Shown piece by piece: positions 1-7,002 of a DNA stretch of 11,139 nt (position 1 is the first letter of the stretch; each line of letters starts with the position of its first letter). Below the pieces are notes generated by a model, which worked only from the letters and a program-made list of their open reading frames with translations, was not told the DNA's origin and made no database searches. The DNA lies in the NCBI GenBank assembly GCA_012964265.1, contig DTUH01000161.1, forward strand, positions 1-11,139, given 5' to 3'. Origin of the DNA: Candidatus Lambdaproteobacteria bacterium (GTDB taxonomy: Bacteria > SAR324 > NAC60-12). The position numbers and the translations under genes are program-made.

Positions 1-2
1 TC

Positions 3-395
3 TTCACCAAAATAATTCAAGGTGAAATTCCTTGTGAAAAAATTATTGAAACTGAAACAGAAATTGCGTTTTTAGACATCATGCCAAGTGCGGCAGGACA
101 TACTCTGGTCATCCCAAAACTTGAAGTTATGCGCTTAGAAGATTTACCTGAAAATCAGGCCATCTCTTTGATGCGTACTTTGCAACAAGTGGCAAAAGCT
201 GTCAGCACAGCTTTCAATGGAATTGACTATAATCTTATCCTGAATAACGGAGTAAACGCCGGACAGGAGGTCGAGCATATCCACTTCCATGTACTACCGC
301 GTGCAGAGGGAAGCCCCGGACCTTTTAGGAAACATATCCAATATGCTGAAGGAGAAATGCAAGAAGTAGGAGCAAAAATACGAAATTGTCTTTGA
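3..395 (+). CDS. HIT-family nucleotide hydrolase/transferase, 5' end outside window
   Basis: Histidine-triad proteins are small cytosolic enzymes that act on nucleoside phosphates, typically hydrolysing AMP-linked phosphoramidates or dinucleoside polyphosphates. The reading frame is open from base 3 and begins FTKIIQGEIPCEK, the usual N-terminal strand of the family, so only a few residues are missing upstream. The first ATG in the window (81) is internal: the conserved segment before it (EIAFLDI) is in frame. The conserved PSAAGHTLVIPK segment follows. The catalytic triad HIHFHV (codons 276-293) fits the H-x-H-x-H-x motif; the middle-to-last histidines form the active site. Residues FTK replace the CxxC found in zinc-binding HIT proteins. 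The visible length of about 130 residues fits a HINT-branch protein. The gene lies 40 bases upstream of the ppx-like gene on the same strand, so cotranscription is plausible. Exact substrate is unknown. Confidence 0.93.
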   Translation, partial: FTKIIQGEIPCEKIIETETEIAFLDIMPSAAGHTLVIPKLEVMRLEDLPENQAISLMRTLQQVAKAVSTAFNGIDYNLILNNGVNAGQEVEHIHFHVLPRAEGSPGPFRKHIQYAEGEMQEVGAKIRNCL

Positions 396-435
396 TAATC
401 ACAATTTTTTGCAATATTTACAAGAGCATATTCCT

Positions 436-1470
436 ATGAACTTTGCGGCCATAGAAATTGGCAGTAACGCGGTACGCATGATTGTGGCTGAATTAGAGGA
501 CTCCTGTGAGTTAAGAGTAATTGAGCGCTGGAGCTCCCATTTGCGTTTAGGAGATACTGTTTTTGAGTGCGGCGAAATATCTGAAAATATATTTCAACAA
601 CTGTTGCATACAATCCATGGTTTGCTTTTGGAAATAAAGAAATTTCCACAAATCAAAGTGTCTCTTTCAGGCACCAGTGCCATGAGAGATGCAAATAATA
701 GTGTTGAAGTGGTGGACCGTCTCAAAACATTGGTCGAATTTCCTGTTAAAATTCTTTCCGGAATAGAAGAATCCCGATGTTTACTTGATGGAGTGCAATC
801 TTTTTTGCCGCAATCTGTACTTATGAAATTCCCGTTAAGACAAACTTTTTTGGCAGACTTGGGCGGAGGAAGTTTAGAGATTTCTTTGCTGGAACCTGAA
901 ACAAATCGGACCAGTAACAAGACAAAATTTCTTCAAAGTTTTGATATTGGAACACTCCGTCTGAGGAAAATAAAAAATGCCATTCAACAGCTGGAATCAA
1001 TTATTCCGGAGGGGTTGTCGCAGCTGTCGCAAGTTTTCTCAGTTAATCCTGAAGACCGTTCCCACTTGATTCTAACTGGCGGAAACGCAAAAACATTTGC
1101 TCGTTTGTTTACACAAGTATCTAAAAAATATCAGTCTGATAAAAGAGGCAAAAATCAGACTGCAAACTGGATTAGTCTGGACTGGACTGAATTTGAGCGT
1201 ATTGAACAAATTTTCCAAAAGCAATCTCCCTTAGAACAGCAAAAGCGTTGGAAACTTCGATCACAACAGACAGAAATTTTTAACATCGCTCTTGCGGTCT
1301 TTCTGAAAATTGGCATCAAACTAAGAACTGCACAACTGAGCATTCCGTTTTTTGGTTTGAAGGAATCTTTATTATTAAGTTTGGTGTCTGCAAATATTGA
1401 AAAACCACTTCAAGACATTACACTTGTTTTGACTTCCGGACCTCCCAAAAAGTTTAAAATAAGCACATGA
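436..1470 (+). CDS. Ppx/GppA-family phosphatase (exopolyphosphatase / pppGpp phosphohydrolase type)
   Basis: This is an ASKHA-fold phosphatase that hydrolyses polyphosphate ends or pppGpp; which substrate it uses cannot be told from sequence. The ordered motifs are all visible: phosphate-1 AAIEIGSNAVRM at the N terminus, SGTSAMRDA, ILSGIEESR (containing the region of the catalytic Glu in Ppx enzymes), phosphate-2 LADLGGGSLEIS, and the adenosine-type LTGGNAKT. The C terminus ends IPFFGLKESLLLSL, the usual last element of the core, and the 344-residue length fits a core-only protein without the extra C-terminal domains of E. coli Ppx. I chose ATG 436 because it places the first strand right at the N terminus. 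A TTG at 409 would add nine residues with no motif. The gene overlaps era by ATGA at 1467-1470, which implies translational coupling. Odd point: the phosphate-1 motif carries Glu where Ppx and GppA usually have Asp. Confidence 0.9.
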   Translation: MNFAAIEIGSNAVRMIVAELEDSCELRVIERWSSHLRLGDTVFECGEISENIFQQLLHTIHGLLLEIKKFPQIKVSLSGTSAMRDANNSVEVVDRLKTLVEFPVKILSGIEESRCLLDGVQSFLPQSVLMKFPLRQTFLADLGGGSLEISLLEPETNRTSNKTKFLQSFDIGTLRLRKIKNAIQQLESIIPEGLSQLSQVFSVNPEDRSHLILTGGNAKTFARLFTQVSKKYQSDKRGKNQTANWISLDWTEFERIEQIFQKQSPLEQQKRWKLRSQQTEIFNIALAVFLKIGIKLRTAQLSIPFFGLKESLLLSLVSANIEKPLQDITLVLTSGPPKKFKIST

Positions 1471-2426
1471 AAAAAACCATAGGCAGACCGGAATATAGAG
1501 ATGGCAGAAAAGAGACAGAACAATTCTGCGGATTTATCGGGTTGATAGGTCGTCCAAATGTTGGAAAATCAACTTTGTTGAACCAATTGGTTGGGCAGAA
1601 AGTTTCGATCACAGCACACAAGGCTCAAACGACCAGAAACCGTATTCTTGGTATCCGGACAGATCAAAACACCCAGATCGTTTTCATTGACACTCCCGGG
1701 ATTCACCGCTCGGAAAAACTGCTAAACCGCAAAATAGTAGCATACGCTACTCAAACTTTACGGGACACTGATTTGAACATATGGATTGTTGAACCTTTAG
1801 CAGAAGCTTTTTCTACTAAAGATGGTCCCTCTGTTTTACATCCGGAAGATCAGGAAATTCTAAAACTATTATCCGGAAAAGAAAAACGTACGGTACTAGT
1901 TTTAAATAAAATTGATACAATACCACAGGAGCAAGCACTAGTCAGTATTGCAAAATTGGACAAGTTAGCCGAATTCGCGGAGATAGTTCCTGTCTCAGCC
2001 TTGAAGTCAACTAATGTAGAGCATTTGGTTAAAATCCTTAAAAATTATCTGCCCGCACATCCTTTTTACTTTGAATCTCACCAGGTTACTGATGTTTCAG
2101 AACGTTTCCTGGCCGGTGAATTTGTGAGGGAGGAACTTTTCATGCGCTTGCAGCAGGAGGTTCCTTATTCAGTCGCAGTCGTAGTCGAGCAATTTGAAGA
2201 TGACCCGAAATGTATTAAAATTGCCTGCACAATTTGTGTGGAACGTGATTCACAAAAGGGGATCATCATTGGAAAAAAAGGTGTGATGCTGAAAAATATA
2301 GGAACTGCCGCACGCAAAAAAATCGAAATCTTACTCGGCAACAAGGTATATTTAGCACTGCATGTAAAAGTGCTAAAACAATGGTCAAACAATGCAAATC
2401 ATTTGCGTTCACTTGGTTTTAACTAA
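1467..2426 (+). CDS. era: GTPase Era
   Basis: Era is an essential GTPase that binds the 3' end of 16S rRNA during 30S subunit maturation. The GTPase domain shows G1 GRPNVGKST (residues 28-36), the Era-typical TTRNR switch region, G3 DTPGIH, G4 NKID and G5 SALK. The C-terminal KH domain contains GIIIGKKGVMLKNIGTAARK, the KH loop that contacts RNA, and the protein ends in a typical LRSLGFN tail. At 319 residues it is about 18 longer than the usual 300, the excess being a basic, hydrophilic N-terminal extension before the first strand. The start at 1467 overlaps the stop of the ppx-like gene (ATGA), which supports it. No clear Shine-Dalgarno sequence lies upstream, so coupling to the preceding gene is likely. 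Identity is very secure. Confidence 0.98.
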   Translation: MKKTIGRPEYRDGRKETEQFCGFIGLIGRPNVGKSTLLNQLVGQKVSITAHKAQTTRNRILGIRTDQNTQIVFIDTPGIHRSEKLLNRKIVAYATQTLRDTDLNIWIVEPLAEAFSTKDGPSVLHPEDQEILKLLSGKEKRTVLVLNKIDTIPQEQALVSIAKLDKLAEFAEIVPVSALKSTNVEHLVKILKNYLPAHPFYFESHQVTDVSERFLAGEFVREELFMRLQQEVPYSVAVVVEQFEDDPKCIKIACTICVERDSQKGIIIGKKGVMLKNIGTAARKKIEILLGNKVYLALHVKVLKQWSNNANHLRSLGFN

Positions 2427-2495
2427 AGCTGAAAAGCAAGTGAAGAAGAACTTTTTAAGAAGCTGACTTTTTGGAATAATTTAAAATATATAATC

Positions 2496-4046
2496 ATGAA
2501 AATCCTGAAAATTATAATTATTGGCATAGTTCTGTTGATTTTTGAGATCTCGATGTTTCAAATCTCTTTGGAAATCGGGATGAGTTCTCTGGTTTTGATT
2601 AGTACTGTGTTGTGTATCTGGATTGTGTTAACAAAAATAACAACTGTTGTGGTATATCCGGAGTTGGTTCTGTCTTCAGAACCATTTCGTAATTCAGGAA
2701 CAGCCGGGAAAAAAGAAAAGATGCCTGTAAATCAAAGAACTTCTGATTCAGAAAATATAATCCCAAATGTAGACAGTAACATCTTTGAGCAATTCAGAAA
2801 AAATTTAAATTTAAACCCAGTTACAGATCCTTCTCCAGTTACATCACTTTCACCGGGAAACACCGCTAACCTGGATGTTGTGAAGGAGGCTTATGAAAAA
2901 ACGGGGTTAATCAATGGTCCTGATAATTTTTCCGAAGAACTTGATGAGGCGGAAAATGTGAAAGTTACTTTGAGTGAAAATGTAAAACAGCTGCAGGAAG
3001 AAAAGTTTGAAGAAGAGGTTGAAAATAAAAATGAAAACACAGTCGAGGTAAAAGAGGAAGTTGTCAGCGAAATGAAAGAAAGTTCAAAACTCGAAAAAAC
3101 TGGGAACGAGAGGAAGCTTGGAGCAGGTGAAGAGGCTCTTGAAATACTTTCACGAAAACATCAGGCATTAAGGCAGCAAACAGAAAGTTCTACAATGGAG
3201 CAACCATCCGACTTCGATGAAGATATTTTTGCGGACGAGCTGATTCCGCTTCCTGGAGGAGAATCATTTTTTGAACCTGAAAATGAATTGTTCCGTGATG
3301 AAGATCCATTTTATTCTCCAATGGAATCTTACAATCTGGAAGATGAGATAAATTTAGGAACTTCATTACAAAAAACAACACCTCAGGATGAAAAAATTTC
3401 TGAAGCTGAGGCATTATTAAAATTAGCAACAACTGCCTGTGAAACAGGCAGAATAGAAGAAGCCAAAGCCAGTCTTGAGAGCTACCTGGGCCTGCTCTAT
3501 GAGCTTGGTCAAACCCCAAGCCAGGACGTGCAGCAATTAGCAGAAAAACTTGAAATTCCACTTGATTCCAATTTGAAAAATTCTGTGGATTCTCAAACTT
3601 CAGAAACAAAAAAAGATCTAGAAAAAAAGCCTGAACCAATTCTTAAAGATGTTCCGGAGCAGACTAATTATGCAAATGTCATGGATGGAATTGTAAAATT
3701 ATTGGAAGAAAAAGAATCCTACGAAGAAGCATTACCGTTGCTAAAAGATTTACTGAACTACAATCGTCAGCGTGTAAATATTTCTGCTATGGATCCACTC
3801 TACGACCGAATTGAACAAGCTTATTCATCAATGAAAAATGATGAAGATTTAGTTGCAACCTACAAAGAACATCTTGCAATCAAGCAACAGCTGGATGACC
3901 TTGAAGGTGAGCTGCACCTGCTTGATTTGATTAGTTACTATTATGCCAACACTGGTGACCAAAAAGCTTCAGAACGCTATCAGGCAGAAAGCAAACTCAT
4001 AAAAGCAAGTTTAGATAAAATAGCAAGGGAAGAACAGGGTGTATAA
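2496..4046 (+). CDS. Two-TM membrane protein with acidic linker and C-terminal TPR-like helices, function unknown
   Basis: I do not recognise a named family over the whole length. Residues about 5-24 and 28-46 are two hydrophobic helices joined by a very short turn with a Glu in each flank (IFEISM, LEIGM). This arrangement faintly recalls the FxsA membrane family, but that is only a resemblance. From about residue 60 to 300 the chain is low-complexity, rich in Glu, Ser, Asn and Pro, and probably disordered. Residues about 301-345 (ALLKLATTACETGRIEEAKASL) form a TPR-like helix pair, and about 391-505 contains further TPR-like helices (YEEALPLLKDLL; YYYANTGDQKASERYQ). The layout of membrane anchor, acidic linker and TPR tail resembles FimV-like scaffold proteins only in outline. 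The gene starts 69 bases after era with no good Shine-Dalgarno site, so readthrough from era or a weak local AT-rich promoter is possible. The TPR part probably lies in the cytoplasm. Confidence 0.8.
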   Translation: MKILKIIIIGIVLLIFEISMFQISLEIGMSSLVLISTVLCIWIVLTKITTVVVYPELVLSSEPFRNSGTAGKKEKMPVNQRTSDSENIIPNVDSNIFEQFRKNLNLNPVTDPSPVTSLSPGNTANLDVVKEAYEKTGLINGPDNFSEELDEAENVKVTLSENVKQLQEEKFEEEVENKNENTVEVKEEVVSEMKESSKLEKTGNERKLGAGEEALEILSRKHQALRQQTESSTMEQPSDFDEDIFADELIPLPGGESFFEPENELFRDEDPFYSPMESYNLEDEINLGTSLQKTTPQDEKISEAEALLKLATTACETGRIEEAKASLESYLGLLYELGQTPSQDVQQLAEKLEIPLDSNLKNSVDSQTSETKKDLEKKPEPILKDVPEQTNYANVMDGIVKLLEEKESYEEALPLLKDLLNYNRQRVNISAMDPLYDRIEQAYSSMKNDEDLVATYKEHLAIKQQLDDLEGELHLLDLISYYYANTGDQKASERYQAESKLIKASLDKIAREEQGV

Positions 4047-4087
4047 AGAAACAGATTCTGTGGCTGGACAGAAAATAATCTCTTCTG

Positions 4088-4474
4088 TTAAAAATAAATA
4101 CAACCGTCAGGAGTACCGGAACTGAGTTTGTGACCATAATTGCTGGCCGAAAATTGCAGTTCTGCCAGCAATCTGCAACTACGAGTACGGCGTTCACGTA
4201 CCACATAAAACTCGCTGATGCGTGGGGATGTATCAGATTCGAGGTGCCTGAATAATTTAATGGCCGCAATTGTGTGCCGTTCAGCAAGTATCAAATAGCG
4301 TGGCTGCAGACCTTTCTGCCAACTGTCAAAATAATTTAGGCTCCATCCCATATGACTGTCTCCCTTACTCAGTCTGCTGCGGAATGATTGTCGGGGAAAT
4401 TCTGAAGAAGTGCCTGAACAAGCTGTCAGGGAAATTATTATTGCAACCTGAAACAGAAAATAACGTTTTATCAT
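4088..4474 (-). CDS. Small predicted lipoprotein, function unknown
   Basis: From ATG 4474 (minus strand) the frame gives 128 residues starting MIKRYFLFQ, then a hydrophobic stretch and the lipobox LTAC with the acceptor Cys at residue 19. This is a good signal peptidase II site. Residue +2 is Ser, which in most Gram-negatives directs the protein to the outer membrane. A TTG at 4519 would extend the frame by 15 residues and place a charged segment before the signal peptide, so it is less likely. The mature part (GWSLNYFDSWQKG, RYLILAERH, SEFYVVRERR, LQFSASNYGHK) mixes aromatic and basic residues and has only one further Cys, next to the end. I do not recognise the family. The gene converges on the two-TM/TPR gene with only 41 bases between stops and diverges from the MinD-like gene. 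Confidence 0.65.
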   Translation of the reverse strand: MIKRYFLFQVAIIISLTACSGTSSEFPRQSFRSRLSKGDSHMGWSLNYFDSWQKGLQPRYLILAERHTIAAIKLFRHLESDTSPRISEFYVVRERRTRSCRLLAELQFSASNYGHKLSSGTPDGCIYF

Positions 4475-4533
4475 TTGAATAATTGCTGTTTGTCTTTGAA
4501 ATAGCAGTTCCAGTTTCAAGAGTATTTATTTCA

Positions 4534-4553
4534 TTCCTGACAGGAACCAGGAA
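4534..4553. promoter_or_regulatory. Palindrome TTCCTGACAGGAA with an extra half-site
   Basis: TTCCTG and CAGGAA form a perfect 6-bp inverted repeat around a single A (4534-4546). A second copy of CAGGAA follows directly at 4548-4553, so there are three half-sites in 20 bases. It sits 60-80 bases upstream of the lipoprotein start, in a divergent promoter region. This spacing suits an operator. No particular regulator can be named from the sequence. Confidence 0.3.
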
Positions 4554-4633
4554 ACCCATCTGTTTTGAATATCGGCTCCCCTGCAAAAACCTTTAATTCA
4601 GAAAGGTAATTTGCAGCTATCTCTATAAAATAT

Positions 4634-4686
4634 CTACTCAGCTCAACGGGTTAAGTCATTATAATCAGAGGTATTATGCTGAGTAG
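4634..4686. repeat. 9-bp inverted repeat flanking a TATAAT box
   Basis: CTACTCAGC at 4634-4642 is the exact reverse complement of GCTGAGTAG at 4678-4686. The 35-base spacer contains a consensus TATAAT at 4660-4665, pointing toward the MinD-like gene about 115 bases downstream. I find no good -35 hexamer at the normal spacing, so a promoter here would need an activator or lie elsewhere. The element could be a pair of regulator half-sites or a long-loop hairpin in the leader. Confidence 0.4.
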
Positions 4687-4781
4687 TTAATATTCTACAA
4701 ATCAGGATTGGCCAACAACTTGCAATTATTTCATTGTGGACATGGTTTAAAATATCTCATTTCGTACGACTTTAACTGGTT

Positions 4782-5726
4782 ATGGAACAAAAAAATATTT
4801 GGGCTATTGGCGGCGGGAAAGGTGGTGTCGGCAAAAGTTTTGTTGCGGGAAACCTGGGGATTCTGCTGGCTCAAAAAGGTTATAACGTAATACTTGCCGA
4901 TTTAGATTTGGGTGGTGCAAACCTCCACACTTGGCTTGGAGTGAACAGTCCCACAAAAGGTCTTTCGGACTTCATTGAAAGAGAAATCCTTAACATTGAA
5001 AAATTATTAATTCCGACCAAAATCCCAGGCTTGAGTCTCATCAGCGGTGCCAAAGACGGTGTTGAAATTGCCAATTTGAAACACACTCAAAAACGTCGTT
5101 TCCTTTCTGCCCTGAGGGGTCTGGATGCTGATTATATTGTAATCGATTTAGGCGCAGGATCTTCCTACAATACAGTTGATTTTTTCCTGCTGGCTGACTC
5201 TCAAATAATAGTTGTCATTCCGGAACCTACTTCGATTGAAAACGCCTACCGTTTTATAAAAAATTCATTTTTTCGTCAAATTTTTCATAACAGTAAAAAC
5301 TACGGTTTGAAATCTGTAGTAACTCCAATCCTGCATAAGGACAATTCTTATAATGTGAACACCCCCAAAGAACTCATTGATTATTTGAACAAATTAGGCG
5401 GTAGTGCAACAGTTTTTATTGAGGAACAACTGCAATTGTTCAAACCAAAAATGATCCTGAACCAGGTACGTACAGAAAGAGGTCAACTGGTTGGCCCGGC
5501 TATGAAAGCAGCCTGTTCAAAATATTTCAATCTGAATATAAAATTCATGGGTTATATAGCAGAGGATGAGTCGGTATGGAAATCTGTTTTAGACCGTAAA
5601 CCGTTAGCAGTGGCACACCCTGACGGTGTACCAATACAGCAGCTAAAAAAAATCTGTGCTGATATCTTACTGGAAGAGACTGATGGGGCTGCTAAAAACA
5701 ATCTTTTGTCTCAGCTGGCACTATGA
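4782..5726 (+). CDS. MinD/FleN (FlhG/YlxH)-like P-loop ATPase
   Basis: This belongs to the SIMIBI class of deviant-Walker ATPases that dimerise on ATP and position cell structures such as division sites, flagella or polar machinery. The deviant Walker A GGKGGVGKS spans residues 11-19 with the signature Lys13. The switch I segment ADLDLGGANLHTWLG follows from residue 39, and the Walker B-type DLGAG is at 122-126. The GANLH and D-x-GAG forms are closer to FleN/FlhG than to canonical MinD. The 314-residue length is longer than MinD (about 270). The C terminus (KKICADILLEE, then a short tail) does not show an obvious MinD-type amphipathic membrane-targeting helix, so membrane binding is uncertain. 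The stop overlaps the start of the next gene by ATGA, so the two are translationally coupled and probably act together. No flagellar genes are visible nearby, so a flagellar role cannot be assumed. Confidence 0.88.
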   Translation: MEQKNIWAIGGGKGGVGKSFVAGNLGILLAQKGYNVILADLDLGGANLHTWLGVNSPTKGLSDFIEREILNIEKLLIPTKIPGLSLISGAKDGVEIANLKHTQKRRFLSALRGLDADYIVIDLGAGSSYNTVDFFLLADSQIIVVIPEPTSIENAYRFIKNSFFRQIFHNSKNYGLKSVVTPILHKDNSYNVNTPKELIDYLNKLGGSATVFIEEQLQLFKPKMILNQVRTERGQLVGPAMKAACSKYFNLNIKFMGYIAEDESVWKSVLDRKPLAVAHPDGVPIQQLKKICADILLEETDGAAKNNLLSQLAL

Positions 5727-6532
5727 CTGGTCTCGAAAACTCTCTTATGCAGGAAGAGGAAAATTATTACCAGATTCTTTCTGTTCCGAGTACGGCTACA
5801 TTAATTGAAATTCGAAATGCATTCGAAGAAAAACTAGAAGAAGCTCACTTAGAGGCTATTGCCGCATATTCTCTTCTCCCCGAAGTAGAAACTGAAGAAA
5901 AATTACTTCAGTACAGTCAGGCTTTTGTGGCCCTGGCAAATCCGATTGCCAGAGCAAAATATGATGATGAAATTAAGCAGCTTGAAATTGCCTCAAAACA
6001 GCCTGCTAACCAGTTGGACAGTGCTTCAACAACTATAGCACCGCATCCCGGTGATCCTGAAAGGGAAAAAACCGAGGCTGCTCTCCTTCGAATTAAACCT
6101 GTTAAAAAACAACATGAGGAAAAGCTTGAAATAACAAAAAGCGCTCCCAAGGAAGTTGTTGGACAAACACAAGAAGAAAGACAGGACTTTTACCTCAACC
6201 TGGCAGTAAAAAATGAGTTGTCTGAAGACAGTCTTGAAGAATATTACTCCAAGCTTAGGGCACATGGAGGTAAAGTTACTTTCAACGGTGCAGTATTGAA
6301 ACAAATAAGAGAATTAAAATCAATTACCCTTGATGAACTCGCAAAAATTACCTGTATCCGCAGCACTTATCTTGAAGCTATAGAAGACGAAATTTTTCAC
6401 AAATTTCCATCTGAAATCTATTTAAAGGGTTATTTAATTTGTTATGTTGAGGCAATGAATTTGTCTGTAGAGAAAATTTATGAAGATTATATTTGCCTAT
6501 ACAAAAACTACCTTGAAGCTAAAAATGGTTGA
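5723..6532 (+). CDS. Degenerate J-domain plus RodZ-like helix-turn-helix protein
   Basis: Residues about 14-84 follow the J-domain pattern: NYYQILSVPSTAT at the start, a helix II (EIRNAFEEKLEEA), a helix III region and the closing RAKYDDEI. The diagnostic HPD tripeptide between helices II and III is replaced by HLE (residues 42-44). Without the Asp it probably cannot stimulate an Hsp70 ATPase. A charged, likely flexible linker runs to about residue 180. The C-terminal part (about 185-262) is a Cro/RodZ-type HTH with LKQIRELKSITLDELAKIT, then the typical YLEAIEDE and YLKGYLICY segments. Unlike RodZ, there is no following membrane helix, so the protein looks soluble. It begins inside the stop codon of the MinD-like gene, which suggests a partner relationship. 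The start at 5723 is preferred because of that overlap; Met9 (5747) is an alternative. Exact function is unknown. Confidence 0.82.
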   Translation: MTGLENSLMQEEENYYQILSVPSTATLIEIRNAFEEKLEEAHLEAIAAYSLLPEVETEEKLLQYSQAFVALANPIARAKYDDEIKQLEIASKQPANQLDSASTTIAPHPGDPEREKTEAALLRIKPVKKQHEEKLEITKSAPKEVVGQTQEERQDFYLNLAVKNELSEDSLEEYYSKLRAHGGKVTFNGAVLKQIRELKSITLDELAKITCIRSTYLEAIEDEIFHKFPSEIYLKGYLICYVEAMNLSVEKIYEDYICLYKNYLEAKNG

Positions 6533-6577
6533 AATGTTTTATGAAGGTATGTTAAAATTGAAAACAGTTATATGGGC

Positions 6578-6604
6578 TGTTGAATTGAAAGTTTTCAACA
6601 TTTT
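6578..6604 (+). terminator. Possible terminator after the MinD/HTH operon
   Basis: TGTTGAA (6578-6584) pairs perfectly with TTCAACA (6594-6600), leaving a 9-base loop, followed by TTTT. The stem is AU-rich and the U-run short, so it would be weak. It lies 45 bases past the HTH gene stop and just beyond the 3' end of rnpB on the other strand, where it could help separate the converging transcripts. Confidence 0.35.
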
Positions 6605-6611
6605 GGATAAA

Positions 6612-6995
6612 ATCAAAGCCGGAAATAAGCCGGGTTCTGTTCTCACATCAGTGAGCCGCGACCATTCATCTGGGACAGCCGTTACCGACCGCCTCTAGCG
6701 TCCTACCCGACCGCCAGGCGGGCAGCCTGATAGCGGTCCTATTTGGACTTGCAACGGGTGGGGTTTACACTGCCAGTCTTGTCACCAAAACTGCGGTAGG
6801 CTCTTACCCTGCCTTTTCACCCTTGCCTGTGTTTCCGGAGAAACCATCGGCGGTATTTTTTCTGCTGCACTTTCCATCGGCTCGCGCCGTCTGGCTGTTA
6901 GCCAGCACCCTTGCCCTATGTTGCCCGGACTTTCCTCCAGCCTTCCGGAATCGCGAACGATTTCGAAAACCAGCGGCCACGTATCCGGCTTTAAT
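6612..6995 (-). ncRNA. rnpB: RNase P RNA, bacterial type A
   Basis: This is the catalytic RNA of ribonuclease P, which trims tRNA 5' leaders. Read on the minus strand it has the hallmark blocks in order: GGAGGAAAGTCCGGGC (complement of 6923-6938, helix P4 and conserved region I), ATAGGGCA close behind, a GCAAGGGTGAAA-like block, GTAAACCCCACCC and AAGTCCAAATAGG in the middle, CAGATGAATGG (complement of 6662-6672), and ACAGAACCCGGCTTAT near the 3' end (complement of 6625-6640), which forms the other side of P4. The ends are set by helix P1: ATTAAAGCCGGA at the 5' end pairs over 12 bases, one a G-U, with TCCGGCTTTGAT at the 3' end. The 384-nt size is normal for type A (E. coli 377). Spurious open frames on both strands run through it, so a protein-only annotation would miss it. 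Ends are estimates within a few bases. Confidence 0.96.
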
Positions 6996-7002
6996 GGTTA
7001 CT

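Larger units (their letters stand above)
4475..4781. other. Divergent intergenic region between lipoprotein and MinD-like genes
   Basis: This 307-base AT-rich stretch separates two divergent genes and should hold both their promoters. I see no convincing protein or structured RNA gene in it. Two symmetrical elements stand out: a 6-1-6 palindrome at 4534-4546 and a 9-bp inverted repeat at 4634-4642/4678-4686. Both are listed separately. Confidence 0.6.

Noticed and set aside
2489..2494. TATAAT just before the start at 2496 as a promoter
   Set aside because: Transcription would begin inside the coding region and no -35 is present; more likely AT-rich background.
4068..4088. ACAGAA/TTCTGT stem between the two convergent genes as a terminator
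   Set aside because: The stem is 6 bp and AU-rich with a 9-base loop and no U-run on either strand.
4270..4586. Small frames on both strands over the lipoprotein gene
   Set aside because: They are overlapping shadows without a signal peptide or motif; the lipobox-bearing frame is the only one with a recognisable feature.
4634..4686. Inverted repeat as the ends of a miniature transposable element
   Set aside because: The arms are only 9 bp, the element is 53 bp, and no target-site duplication flanks it.
4708..4890. 60-codon plus frame over the MinD-like start
   Set aside because: It overlaps the P-loop coding region in another frame and lacks any motif.
6480..6698. Plus-strand 72-codon frame after the HTH gene
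   Set aside because: It starts inside the HTH gene and its second half reads the 3' end of rnpB antisense.
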